64,000 nt of DNA from Datnioides undecimradiatus (Eukaryota > Chordata > Actinopteri > Lobotiformes > Datnioididae). Both the position numbers and the translations under genes were made by a program. The stretch covers positions 4,402,001 through 4,466,000 of the forward strand of contig WARS01000052.1 in the NCBI GenBank assembly GCA_008933995.1, in the 5' to 3' direction. The first letter of the stretch is position 1. Each line of letters starts with the position of its first letter. Below the pieces are notes generated by a model, which was not told the DNA's origin, ran no database searches, and saw nothing but the letters and a program-made list of their open reading frames with translations. Positions 1 to 13,600 of this stretch are shown one piece after another.

Positions 1-3000
1 GATGTTAGAGAATCCATCTTAACACGTCTGGCATTTTTAGGATATTAACTGCCAATAATGCAAAGTAGGTGTGAAATGTTGTTAGACCACAGACATGAGA
101 CTTTGTTTCACTCACACCTAACCTCCCTGACACAGTGAACAGCTGCACACATATTTAAAGTCGGATCTCATGCAGTCTGAAACAAGAATAGGATTTCCTG
201 TGAAGTTGACATAAGACATGAAGGTATGATGTCCCATGCTGTGACTCAATTGTTTGTCCTGTTAGATCGAAGAGTAGCAGCCAGGTGATTTGCATAGCTT
301 TTTTACAATTATTTCCTGTACATTCAGTTAAGACAATGCTGATGTCAGTGCCAATACGACAGAATGATAAGCAAAAAAAAAATCCCTTCAGCGCTCTTGT
401 TTGAGCAATAAATTGAGCATGCGATTAGGAGGAAGCAGGTCCTATTGTGACAGCGACACATAAAACAGGAATAGCTGTGAAAATTTCCACACGGCTGAAA
501 TGAAACTTTATTTTGCAAATATTTCCTGTTCACACTCCGGGCGCCGCGTGCCTTTGATTGAGACTTGTAATTTATCGCTTGGGTGCCTTATGATCTCCTG
601 TGGGCATGAGAGTAAATTGCCCCTCTGTGTAGATGCTGAGATAGGGATCACAGCACTACGACCTCAGCTTTGGTGTGCTGACAGGTGACTTTTCAGCCGC
701 GAGTGCCGAGAGTGGGGAGGTAAATTAACCTGGGGTGAAAAGGTCGTATTGAGGGGATCTCTCTCTGACTATCTCGGAAATATAACGCAACAACATTTCA
801 CTTTCTTTGACGCCTTTTTAAAAAAGAGAATAATTCCTTTGCCAAGTGGCAAAAAACAATGCGCGTCCAGTGTTGGTGATTGTCTTGCTTTTGAAATTTT
901 GGATTACAGATGTCCTCGTGGTGATGAAACAAGAGCTCTGCAGGCTGAGCTTATGCCAACATGCTCTCAATCACAATGCTGGCAGACAAAGTACAGCTGA
1001 GGCTCATGGGGATGTCAGTAGTTTTGGCACAAGTATTGGACAAATTGAAATTAAAATAAACCTGATCCTGCTGAATGAAAAGTTATGGGGTGAGTTGAGT
1101 TCTGTGGCAATGTATTCAATAGTTGTAAGATATGTCACTGCAAACCACAAATGTGAATCAGTCAGGGGATCACCAGAATCACAGGGATTCGTCATCTAGG
1201 CACCAAAGTGGTGGACCGACCAGCTTTTGAAACCTACATTAGGATTTTTTTAATTTCAATGAAAATCCACTGCGACGTTTCGGAAAAAAAAAATAAAAAA
1301 TTTGTGACGTCGTCCTATCAGAGTTTAAAGAGCTTAAGGAAATAAACTCTCTGCCTGTGCGTCTCAGGTTGTCTGCACAAAAGCATTTGAGCTGTTAATG
1401 AACATATGTACCAATCGTGTTTTTCCATTGTGAAATAGTTCGTGTTACAATGCCGACTCTGCCATAAATCAGGCACAATAATTACAGACACAGTAATCTC
1501 TTTAATTGCTCTGAGGTGGGCGAAGGTTGTGTCTCCCTGTTTGCACACCTCATACCTTATTTACAGGTTAATCAACATGGGAGGCAGTAGGCGGCGGCCA
1601 CACCTCCTAATATACAGTAGTTACTACATCAGACTGATATGAGGACACGCTGTGTTTGCTGAAAGACTGACGAAAGAGCATCAGTTAATCTCATTAATCT
1701 TGTCTGAGATTAACAATAAGTGGCGCTCTCGACGTGCGTGTTTACTTTGGGAGAGCAGATGTGTGTAATTTACATTTAACGACGCTATTTTTGGTAATCC
1801 AAATACTGCAGGATGTTTGAATTTTCAAACTTTCTGAGTCCGACGCAGACGCACACAGTAAGCTAACCACGTGTGCAACCGCCATACCCCAAATCATAAA
1901 TTGGGGGGGGAGGCTTTTAAAGCCCTCTAGAGAGACCCCATCATTGCACCGCCGAAATATATACCCATCAAACAAGCTATTTCTGGTCTGAACCTCTTCA
2001 TGTGGTTGAATTTCTATTTTTGCCTCACCCTTGAATTTGAACTGAATGATATTGTATACCCTGACCGTACTCCAATTGCAAATTATATGAGGGGAATCAT
2101 CTGCAGATAGGATGAATCACAGTAGGTTATCGTAACCAGCACAAAGTCAAGCGCAAGTGGTACCGAGTGTGTCTTCAAACCCCTGTCCCAAGGATGCGTC
2201 CCAAAGGTTTATTTTTACTCAGCTGTGAATGGTTATGGCAGCAAACCGCCGTATGGCTGTAAGATTGAGTGGTCTTTGTGGAAAATGGGGACGGAAATTA
2301 TAGAGGGAGAGAGCTGGTGTCACACAGGCCTCTCATTCCTCCTCTTCTCCACGAGCTGATTGGGTAAATACACAAGGTTTCTCTGGGACTGGGAAACACT
2401 AACCGGTGGAGTTCGTGAGGATACTGGTCACAACCCTCACCTGCCTTTAACAACAGTTTCACCCAGAGGCCTGCTCTTTTTCGGGAGTATCCTACTTCAT
2501 CTTGACCTCCGGCTGAGAGTCACAAAACAGTATGAAGCTCCAAAAGGGAGAGCTCATGTTGTGGACATGAAGAACATGGAGATTCAGACTGGGTGACAAG
2601 CAGCAGCACAAATGCTCTCATAAAGGTTGTTCAGTCAAATGAGTCTAAATAACGGTGGACACAGTTTTATAAAGGGGAGGAAATGTTAACAGGGTTTGGT
2701 TGAAGTGAAGTTTAGGGTTATAGTTACATAAGACAAACTGAAAATGAAAACTTCACAGTTAAAGTCTGAAATCTGACAGATTGGAAGGCAAATCCCCCCG
2801 AACTCTGCTGTTTTTGATTTCCCTCTTCATGTCTCCTTCGTGTAATCCTTCTACGTTGAGAAAAAGCATCTGTCAGACTTTTTCTTCGCCGACTGAATCT
2901 TAATGTCCTTTTCATTTCAAACCATTTCATAAGACAAAGTTTTGTGTGACCTAATATTATTTATTAGCTGAAACACACGGTACACATCCGCACCTGGGAG

Positions 3001-5107
3001 CCACCAAGCACTTTTTTCCACTGCATCATCAGGAGCACAGCTGGAGCAATTTGCCTGTGGAGTGTTTTGATTATGAGCTCCTCAACAGTAGTCGTTATGA
3101 CAGGATGGAGCTGCTCCTTCACTTTCGCCTGCCCAAAGTGTCAGTGCTCATCAGGTTTCTGAGCAATTCAGTGATTTAAAGTTGCTTATGACTGCGTCCT
3201 TTGATGTCGGGCATGTTGTACATGGCCTGATAGTCTTGGAGAGTTTGTTGTGGCGCGGGACACGCTGTACTTTGTGCACCGTGTTTACTTTGCTGCTGTC
3301 TCTCCAGAGCCCTTTTCAAAGAGCTAGTATAAACAGCAGCTCAAAATGAGACACAATGAAGGTTCCAAAAACCATTTAACCTCAGCGAGCAGGGCCGTCC
3401 TCAAACATGAGCTCATTGATTGGACTGTAATTACCGGTACTCTTTGAAATCAGCCATTGTCACCCGTTAATTTAAGTGGAGTTGCAGTAAGGGGACAATG
3501 AAGCCCCGCTGCAAAATGTCTTGCGAGTGACACTGATGTCAAACACATGTTTCCCCCCGCAGCCCAACAGAAATAGACAAGCCTATTTAGAGGGCTGGTT
3601 TGCATGCAGGCTCCAAGGACTGATGTTTGCAATCTGGGAGCCACAGCGGGTTTTTACATGATCAGTAATTCAAAAAGTGGTCGGCCAAAGAATTCATCTT
3701 GTGCCTCTTTGTTTTGCTGTTGCCATGCACTTGTGCTAAAATATCATTTGGTGCAACAGGCCGGCATTAAGACAGCAGAAAGTATGTCGAGCGCCGTCCA
3801 AGGACTATCAAATGTCCAGAGGAGCGAGAGAGGGGAAAACGCAAATATTTTCAGTAGCAGAGAGCAAAACCAAAAAGGCGCTCTGGTGGACAATCAAAGC
3901 GAATTAGGGGGTTTCTCATGAACGCGTCAATGTTTATTACAGCTGTTACTATCCAGATAATATCCAGATGTAGATTTAGCTGAATTGTTGCTGGTTAAAA
4001 AAAGCAGTTGGAAGGCAGTAGAGGTTTGTCCTCTGTGGTGCGGCCGAAGATCTGCAATTGTCATTATCCGGCGTGCAAGGTGTCTCGCTGCTCGTCGTGC
4101 ACTTGTCTGTCTTTATCCAAATATAAAACAAGAACAGAAGATTACTGAAAGCTCCCACCAGCCTTTGAACTGACATCTAACAGCCAGGTGTCCTGTGCCT
4201 TCTCAAAGAGGACAGAGAAGGACTTTACCCTCTATTGTGCCAAAAGAAAAGAGCTCTCACTTAGCCCCGCCGCCTGGAGCAACATTCATTTTGACGATTT
4301 TTGTTTAGTGGCAGAGAAAAGTAAGGACTTCCTTCTTTGTAATTCACACATTAATTATTCCCAGTGCTATTCAAACACACATTCTTCCCTTATTATGTGT
4401 TTTGTAAAGGAAGATGTATTTTTATACAAGACAACTTCCTTCTCAAACACGCAGGACACATCTATGTTTGTTCAGTTTGGAGGGAGGTTGTTTGCTTTTC
4501 AAGAGCAGTGGCATCGCAGACAGTTGTTAGAGGAAAACATTATTCAAACTGCCCTGTAGGTTTTGCCTCAGGTTGCACAGAACCGTCATTATAGATATGT
4601 CATTTTCACATAATCCTCCAGCGGTGCAGGGGCATGTCGTGGCACTGTAACTCCACAGTGCAGAGGAAAGACAAACATGTAAATATAGAGAGCTAAAGCA
4701 CCACCGGGGGGTGTGTTTGGAAAGCTATACCCCTTGTATTGTCTTTCAGTTTGGATAAGTGCAAAAAGAGGACACATTTACGAACTGACAAAACAAACAA
4801 GCGGGTTTTTTGTTATTGTTGTTGTTGTTTTGGATGCTGTTACAGTATCCAGGGTAGTTTTCCAGGAATATGAGCAGAAAAAAGCCCAGTTATTGTCAGT
4901 AATACATACTGTATGTTAGTAATGTCTGAGGTTACAGCCCGTGTGGTTTAAAAGCACATCAACAAGTGATTCATGGAATAGTTAAGAGCTGCTGTATTTG
5001 ATAAAACATGTTCCCACCAAGCCGTGAAGGATGAAATACTGCGTAATAATGTGTGTGGAGCTTAGTAGTTTCCAACATTTCAAGTATATGACCACTTGCG
5101 AGAAAGC

Positions 5108-5300
5108 GGAGGTGAAACAATTATTCATAGATTGATTATTCTGTTAACATTAAATGTGCTGCATCTATTTGGATAATTAATTCATCTTTTAAGTCATTCA
5201 TCAGCTGCAGCTTCTCAAGTGGAGGGATTTTCTGTATTTTTCTGTCCGATGTAATGAATAACTCAACATCGTTGGGCTTCAAGCTGTTTGGTTTGGATAA
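5108..5300 (-). repeat. Old dispersed teleost repeat (GATTAATC-rich family)
   Basis: The stretch opens with GAAACAATTATTCATAGATTG and continues through TAATTAATTCATC, GCAGCTTCTCAAGTGGAGG and an ACATCGTTGGGCTTC segment. That order matches, from memory, a very common percomorph repeat that reads here in reverse. Other degraded copies lie at about 31330-31575, 41495-41580 and 44320-44490. It is non-coding and heavily diverged. The class, probably a non-autonomous DNA element, is inferred from memory and not from a search. Confidence 0.5.
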
Positions 5301-5847
5301 AAAAGCAGCCTGTGGCTCTTCACACTGAATGTTTATGTTTATTTTCTGGCCTTTTACTAACCAGACAATTTATCAAGACTGATCAAAATGGAAAACAGTC
5401 AAAAGGTGGACGCCGGCTTAAAATGTCTACTTGTGATACCTCATCACAGCTGATTAAAACAGGGTTGGGCAGTGAACTGTGAACTTCCTAGTTTTTTATT
5501 GTCTCATTTGAAGGACTTGTAGAGTCCGGCGGCACTGGTACTTTTCAGTATGTTTAGTAGATAATATCAATATCTGTAGCTCGTGACCTTTCTGGAAACA
5601 TTCCTATCTTAGACTCAGATCATCTCATCTGAGTGGATGCCTCTCTTCATGCCTGCGTGTAAATGTGCAGCTGGAGCCACTAAAGACTTGAACAGTGAGG
5701 AACTACTGCGGCCTTATTCAAGAAATAGTCCTGCACCTAACTTACTGTAACACATCGAGCTTCTTTTACATTTCAGCTTTTGTATGGGTTAATCATTGAG
5801 CTTTGGAGGTGCCAGTGAATGGAGTTTATTATCTTCAGACACGGCCC

Positions 5848-6010
5848 GGCTAGCTGTTTCATCCAGTTTCCAGACTTTATGCTACAGTAAGCTACGCTAA
5901 CTGGATTCAATACCACAAAACATAAGAGCAATGGCTCATCTTCTGGTATTTCTTAAAATATAACACTACTCCTCTAAGGATCTAAACCCTTATCTCTGAA
6001 CCATTTATGT
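5848..6010 (+). repeat. Dispersed repeat containing a GCTAAGCTAACTGG-like core
   Basis: The segment runs CCAGTTTCCAGACTTTATGC, then GCTACAGTAAGCTACGCTAACTGG, then a tail with ATCTTCTGGTATTTC. It resembles the abundant teleost repeat whose core is TTTATGCTAAGCTAAGCTAACTGG. It looks old, and its ends cannot be placed precisely. The family is recalled, not searched. Confidence 0.45.
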
Positions 6011-6269
6011 GTATCTTAACAAAGAAAGGACATTTCATTCTCTCCCTTTTCTGAGGAGCTCTTCCAGTCACTACCACACACAGTCAGATGTTCTAAGGAA
6101 AAAGTAACCATCCACTGTTCGTCACCGAATGCTCTGACTGGTCACATCATACACCTACAGCTACATTCAGAGTTACACTACTCACCCAGCTCAGCACATC
6201 TCTAATAACCTTACAGAGGTCCGTGCAGCTTGTTTATAGGCACAGTTTCTGAATACAGGCTGTGTGTAT

Positions 6270-6433
6270 TTAGTGTTTTTTTCATTTTTGTCACACCTGG
6301 ACCTGCTTTACAATCACATAACCACACCGAAATCTCATTTTTTTTCAATATGGGACCATAAATCATCTGCTGACCCCTCTAATTCATCTTGGGACCTCTT
6401 GTGGGGTCCGACCCACAGGTTGGGATCCACTGC
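6270..6433 (+). mobile_element. hAT-like non-autonomous element, right end
   Basis: The right edge reads GGGGTCCGACCCACAGGTTGGGATCCACTG. This is the usual terminal sequence of a short teleost hAT-type element (typical end: GACCCCCAGGTTGGGAACCACTG). A matching left end was not found, so the copy is partial or decayed. A fragment of the opposite end type lies near 48063. Confidence 0.45.
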
Positions 6434-7803
6434 TCCAGCACTCTATAATAATATGGTCTGCGTATTATGAAATGGGCTTGATAATATGGTTGTGCGTGCT
6501 CTTCTGCACTTGCTGATTTTTCAGACTTTGGACTCCAGTGCTGATGAGTCAGTTTCAAGGCAAGGCGTAACAAAAACAACTGTTACAAGAGATCTCTTAA
6601 TGGGAAGTAAATATAGCAACGGTGCCAAATGTTTAGCCCAACATGCACTTTGACCCCATGACACTGCAAGTACAGTTACTGACCCAATGTGAAGGCTCTG
6701 ATGATGACGAGGCTGTATGACCTACTGTCACGTACCGCTCTGGGCTATCTCAGCATACTATCTGTCAGCTATGTGTGGGCCAGAGACACCAAGAGGTTGC
6801 AATAGTGTTTCAAGGCCAGCGAGGTTGAACACTCAGCTATATGCTCTTTAAACCAATATTGTTCTAGAGTCTACGCTGGGGGATGGAAATTTCCCTACAC
6901 TTGAGGAATACCCTGCTGTAAAGCCGGCCCAGGACCACACACCGAGCTCCTGGTTGTTTTTCAACCGGTGAGAAAACTATTTCAGGTTTTCGTGGGAGGA
7001 AGTCCCTCGCATTCCGCGGCTTCACCTATAGCGAACTACCTTTTCTCCAGTTACTGTCTGAAAGTGACTCAACAACTGTTTGGATTTCACAATGAAAGCT
7101 TAAGCGACTTCACACGGACAATTATAGGGGCTCTTTGAATGCCTGAGAGGGGAACGACCTGTCTTGACGTCACGCAAGGTTCAGAGTCCTTATGTGACAC
7201 AAGAGGATTTCCCTCGTTGCTAGGTGCCGGGGTTCCGTGTGTGGATAAACACGAGCTTCCTCGTGGCACACCTGTGTTTGAAGTCGACACTGCCACGCTG
7301 TCAGGCCTCTCTACCTGTTGCTTCATCACAATATTGAGTAACCATAGTTATTTTCCATTGACTGTAGTGAGGCATCTGCTATAAAATCAGTGACAACAGT
7401 GTAACGTTGGCATGACGACCAAATAACTGCCCGAGGTGAAAGGTGACGCTTTTATTCAAGTCACCTGTTAGCCCAGTTATGCTGTGGCCTTGTGACAAAG
7501 TTCTTTTATTTTGTTCAGCTACAGATGAAAACCAAAAATAGAAAAAGTTATTTAATTCTGCGGTTACTGCAAAATACCAGTGGGTGACATACAGAGTATT
7601 TCCTTAAAGATACAGCGATTATTTTAAAGATACAGCTAATAAAAATGTCACTTTTATTATCATAAAATGAAAAAAACAACAACAGTGTTTTATATATTTA
7701 TTTATGGATGACATGTCCTTATTTTAGGATAATATCAACTGGATAACAATCATAAAACGTAAATTTAAACAAAAATGTTATATAAATATAAGACGATGTT
7801 AAT

Positions 7804-7891
7804 GCTAAGTTACACTTAGCCTACATCTACATCTAGCCTAAGTGTAACTAAGCCTTACATTGAGTGTAAATCCACCTAGTTACACTAGGTG
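7804..7891. repeat. Two adjacent inverted repeats
   Basis: A 16-base arm GCTAAGTTACACTTAG (7804-7819) is followed after 18 bases by its near-perfect reverse complement (7838-7853, one mismatch). Twenty bases on, CACCTAGT (7873-7880) pairs with ACTAGGTG (7884-7891) across a three-base loop. All four arms share a TTACAC/GTGTAA word. No open frame or terminal-repeat element explains them. Confidence 0.75.
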
Positions 7892-10614
7892 TCAAATTTG
7901 AGTTCTCCCATTTTCTGTCCACTACATTCATTTTTATCAAGTCACTTGTTACCAAACAGATTACATTTTAAACACAAAGCATGCAATAAGTTAACCAAAA
8001 CCACTGTAATGCTTTGTTTTAAGCTAAACTACAGTACATAAAATAAAAACAAAACAAGTGCTGACTGGTTAAGGCATCAGTACTTAATAATTAAATAATT
8101 TAAAATGTAACACTGACACGAGTAAAACCAAACGTGCTCATTTAACATTTTCAGTACATTTTTCTCTTAAACCTCCTGCACTTTTAGTAAGTTCAAGTTG
8201 TAGTGGTGTATGAAATTATGACTGTGTATTGCTATTTTTACCTGAATCGCAATACTTCTGCTTCAAACAATAGTCAGCTTTTTCACAATTCTTTAAATTT
8301 GACACATTTTTGTGGGAAATGAGGAACCTCTGACTTCGACAAACATGTTATGATAACCCTGCGGTTAATGGCAGATAAGAAAGTATATACTTATGTTAAA
8401 TATTTGCAAACATAAGGGAGGATACTCGTGTTTTGCTGTACCCAAGCCCTCTGTAAGCAATCTTGCAACATGAGGTATATGTCAGGTCTCCCCTTGGACT
8501 CCACGGAGGCTGAATTTGCTTCATGAATGCGACCTTCTCATCGTGTGCCAAATGCTATACTCACATGCTCTGCCAAATATCACAGAGACTGATCCCCAGC
8601 GAGGGAGAGCACACGTCCACCAGTAAGTGTGTTTCCACCAACGGCTGTGCTGTGGGGATTTCATGACTTTTGAGTCAGAGATGCTTAAATCATCATGTTA
8701 GTTACTGCTGTAAAAGTGCCTGTGTGAGGAGACAATCGAGGTAAACTTAATCTGGTCTGAGTAGGTGTTATTATCAGTCTCATACCTGACAGTCAGATCA
8801 CTGCTGGATAGGACAAGTATTCACATGCTGAGCTACACTCTAATACGGGCACTCACTCCGAGATTATGTCTGCAAACCAGACAAAGAAGCTGGTCGTCAT
8901 GACAAGAATATTCTGCTGGAAATCACATATCATTGGAAAACTTTGAATGTCATCGCCGGGCTCAAAACAAAACATGTTGTGGAGATACAAAAACGAGATA
9001 CGGCAGAAGATAAGGACATAAGTTTAGCAGCTTGCATGTTTTGGTTACAGTCTGGTGATGGTCATGAACAGTGAAAGGTGAATGACAAGTGTTCTGTAGA
9101 AAGTGAATCATGTTTTGTTCCCTGACTTGGAACAACTGTTGTGTGGGTGCTACAACAAAAACAGGTGTTTGCATAAGGAATTCGCAGATAAAAAAAAAAG
9201 AAAAAGAAAAGCCTCACTGTGTCATGTGACACGTAATAAGAACAACGCTGGCATTTCAGGTCACTGTGACAAAGGCTCAAACTTCAGCACCTGCCCCTGA
9301 GTGACTCACACGAATTCAGAGTATCACAATCCCGTTACATGACAAACTTAAGGAATGACCTCACGCAGGACCACTGCAGCCTGGCTTGGCGTAAACAATA
9401 GTTAGTCTATGCTCGTCCATCCTACGTTTCTCTCTAGCATGTCTGTGAACGGTGACCACAGCTTGAGTCACATCCTTCCCAGCTCTCCTGCATGTTTACG
9501 GAGTGCTGGCACTCAACTGCCTATGATATCACGGGCCCGGGGTATTAAGAGCCGCACTGTTTGAGAAGACCTCCAGGGTGAGGTGGAAAGAACCAACCTG
9601 GGTTCTTGCTAAAACCACAGGCCTGATACAGGAAACCCCACCTCCTCTGTGTGTCTCTGCACAGTTTTTCCCTGCGATCAGCATTCCTCATTGGTCTGAG
9701 GGACAGGTGCCCGCGGATGACACTGTGACAGCTCACTGTGATGTCTGCAGTGACATCACACATGAAATGACGCAAGGAGACGATGGAAAAGTGTTCTCTA
9801 AATAGACATTTAATGATTTAAAATAATGTGGTTACAGACGGGGGAGGGGAAGGGGAAACAGGTGCCGGGCTGGAAAACAGGGATTTTCTATTTACCGTGC
9901 AGCTTAAACTGACCGCGTTTCATTCTTTTCTGCAAAGCTGTAGGTCGAAGGAGTCGAACTCACGGACAAAAAAAAAAAAAAGAAAAAAAAAAGCACAACA
10001 GCCATGCGGGGAGGCATCGCTCTGGCACGTATCAATGGCATCGCACAGAGGTGGTAATACAAAGAAAAGAGAGAACTTTGCTTTTTTAACATTTACAGTC
10101 ATGAAACAAATAACACTGACTTGAAGTTCACTGACATGTAACAAATATATACAGATAATCAACAAATAGGAAATGTGGCAGAACAAAGCAGCTTCATATA
10201 AAATACATACTGAGACTGACCGGAGAGTGTGTTCTTAGCCTGTGTGGAGGTGATTACAGTGACGTCTAAGTGAGAATTGTAACATACTCTTTTAAACCGC
10301 TTGAACCACTGCTGTAGATTGTGTACACCTCTGAACTGTATGGGTTGGATGTAAACATTACTCCTGCTTTCCTTGGCGTTCACTCACGTTTGGAGCCACA
10401 CAGTAGTAAAAACATGATTATTTTATCTTTTTTTTTTAAACCTCCTCTAACTGAAGGCTCCATCTAATACTTGCATTGATCAGAAATCAATATAACTTCA
10501 ACAAATACAAAAAAACCCCCCCTCTGGTATCATGACTGACACCTGCCATTGATAGCACATTAGCGGCTCCGCCCCCTCTGACTTCCACCTGCCTGCTGCC
10601 GGCTGCGACGCTGC

Positions 10615-13600
10615 CTACTGGGTCCGGAGCTGGTAATCTGAGGAGGAAATGGACAAGACTTAATCAAATGCACAGAGAAAAGAGCGAATCGGAGAGAAAT
10701 CAAGTGGAGGCAGCTGATGCTTTCCACCCAGAATGAATGGAATATAAAGGAAATGAGATGAGGATGTTTGGCAATTAGTGGCAACATTAGCGAAAAGACC
10801 AACATGTGCAACCTTGGTAATCTCTGGATGTTGATCAGGGAAGCTCAAAAACCCAAAAAAGTTCACTTTCTCACATTTCGCAGGACGTTGCCACATTGCC
10901 TCATGTTCTACAGTGTATCCCCTTTTCATAGAACTGCATCAGTACAAGGCTGGTTCCCACCATATTGCACTGCATTGCCCAACTGTTGCCTAATAACTGC
11001 ACATATGGGCACTGTGCACAAGTAGTACTGAACTCTTAACCTACCTCCATTTTGGGTGATGTAGCGCACCCACGGCAGGGCCTGGTATCCACTCTTCTCA
11101 ATGATCTTCAGATAACGCACCTGTCGAGATAAAACAAAGCTGCATAACTGATGTGAACGTAGCAGATCAGAGAAAAATTAGTTTGGTATCAATTATTCAA
11201 AACACTGAACCCTCTGTTTTTGACATTTTAAGGTGTGCACATCTGCAGCGTCCATCCCTGCAGGCAGCATGCACTGCTACAGAGCCATGATAGATCCTGC
11301 ACAGGCTGCCAGTCTGTCAAGAGCTACAGACGAAACTAAAAAATAAAATTAGACCGTGCATATTCATTTAGAGCCAACAATTCACCTGAGTGTGTTTGGA
11401 CTGTGCAAAGTACTGACTTGAGTACTGGAGCATGCAAAGACACGGAGAAAGTGCAAACTGCAGCTATTGAAGGGCCCAAGATGACAGATATGAATCCAGG
11501 AGTTACAAACAGGCACTCCAGAGCAGAGTCTCAGTCTAATATCACATATGAATTATGAGCGGGTCTCGAGTATGTAGTGGGCTAACAACCGTCAGCTTTA
11601 TTTCTGAGCGTACTGTTGCTGCATACTACTCTCCCACAAAGCCATGCGCAGAGGACATGGAGGTGGCACTCACAGCTGCAAAAAATTAAAATAAATTGCG
11701 GCGAGTGGCGCAGCCGCTCGGAAAAGATCAAAGCGACCAAAAAAATAACAATATTTCCAAAAACATTTTGCTTTTGTTTGTGAAGTTTGTCAGTCACGCT
11801 GCAAAGTCGCCGTTTTAGTGTCGAACACATATTGTGCCTATTCTGTCATTCCCAGAGAGTATACGATGGAAAAGTACGTTGACTTCTTAGAATAAATAAA
11901 CTCATAAATAACTGCAGAACTGCTGTGTCCATTATCACCAATGCATATCTCCATAGTTTTGCTGGAAGTAGTGTTTTGGTGATTTATTATTTGTATCATA
12001 TTGAACGTGCAGGGAAACGGCGGTGGTGTGCACTACGCTGTTGGAGTGATTTAAGAAGGAACAGGCCACAAGTCAGTTGCAGCCACCTGTCAACTAACAG
12101 GCAGCGTAGGTATAAAGTGCAATGCACCTTTAAGCTTTTAGCGAGCTGCCAGTTGTAGTAAGAGAAGTGTTGTTGATGAGGAAGCAGTAGTATGAGTCAC
12201 ATCGAGAAGGGGGAAGCAGATACAGATACAGCTTTCAAGGGACTCTCAAAGTGAATTTACATAACTGTAACATACTGTTTTTCGACGCCTAGGAGGAAAA
12301 AAAATGCACATCAGCACAATCAAGATATAACTTTCACAAGCCAATAACTGATATTTCACCAGAGCAGTGTTACCCCAGAGCTGAATTTCGAGAACAGACT
12401 CTAAAAATACCCTGCCACCCCGACCACGACTGAACATGATTTCCCATCATCTTTCCCAGTCAGGTGGAGAAATAACACAGTGAAACCTTATGTCACTGCA
12501 GCAATCGGTCCACGTTAGTTAGATTTAAAGTGGCTTGTTTATAAAAGACGAAATATTGCTTCATTTAAATGGCAAATATTTCAAACCGCACCGAAATCGG
12601 ACTTTTTTGTGGTGTGTCGTTTCATCTTGTGGTGGCGATAAGTACCTGCTCACTGTGCCTGACAAAGGTAATTACAGACGTGTCTTTCATGCTGCAGTGG
12701 GCTTTTGCAGTAACAACTCACACAAACCTCTCTGTTTGAAAACAAAAAGGAAAAATCAGATCTGTGCGCTCGCAATTAGCAGGGAGTGAGAGCGCGGGCA
12801 TTTCACGGCTGGCACGACCCCTCTTCTGGAAGATGCTGCCGTGCCGTGTCTCCATCACGCTGGTTCCCAGCTGAAAGCGGGACAGACAGGGCAGGAATTT
12901 GTGCGGCGAGCCTCTGGTAAGGTCTCGGCAGTGGCCGCCTTGTTATTACCTTCCACTACACAGTGAGGTCAGAAAGAGAGAGAGGGAGCGCGCCGTGGCC
13001 AGCAGACACATGACGACAAACACATAGACGCGGGATCACCAAGTTTGCCGGCGCAGCACTTCTCCCTGAACCCAGCAGCCAAACATGCAGTCGGCCTGAC
13101 CGTGGCTACGCAGTCAGCAAAACGGCATCAAAAGCCGTCCTCCGCAAAATATCATTATGGCTTGTAAGATGAGAAGGGAAGAGGAGGATGTTTGTTGTAT
13201 CTCGTTTGGTAAGTACAGACTACATGTGTGGTCTGGATTTATCAGGCTTTTGGTAGAAGCTATGACCCAAAATGCATCTGCCAACTTGTTTGGGTTCCCT
13301 CAACATCACCTAAAGACGGCAGATTTGAAAACGTAACTACAGCTCTGCTCGCACTGCCACTCGGCCAAAGTGTGGGGTTACGCCATTCCTAGTTAAATTT
13401 ATAAGGTGCAGTTACGTGCATCATGCACACTTCACATGTGCTCTCCCCTACACTTAGTGGTAGAGTTAAGACGAACTTTCTCATGCTTTGATATTTACAT
13501 GTATCTAATTAAACTTCACAGCCTCTTCTCACACGTACAGAGTGGTGTTACTGGCTGCATTAGAGTCTGGGACCCAGTCTGCTATTGCCCTGTAATAAGG

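Larger units (their letters stand above)
1..10614. other. 10.6 kb intergenic stretch, no gene recognised
   Basis: No open frame here resembles a known protein or joins to another by plausible splice sites; the frames are short and lie on both strands. The stretch holds old repeat fragments (about 5108-5300, 5848-6010 and 6270-6433), a pair of inverted repeats (7804-7891) and several non-repetitive blocks that could be conserved non-coding DNA (for example about 500-1000 and 3600-3920). The 3' UTR of ap1m1 probably occupies the right end; a reverse-strand ATTAAA near 9810 is a possible end signal. In human the next gene beyond AP1M1 is KLF2, but no KLF2 zinc fingers are visible here. Confidence 0.6.

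Noticed and set aside
4188-4559. 123-codon plus-strand frame
   Set aside because: No family resemblance, no splice context and no codon bias visible; expected by chance in 10 kb of intergenic DNA.
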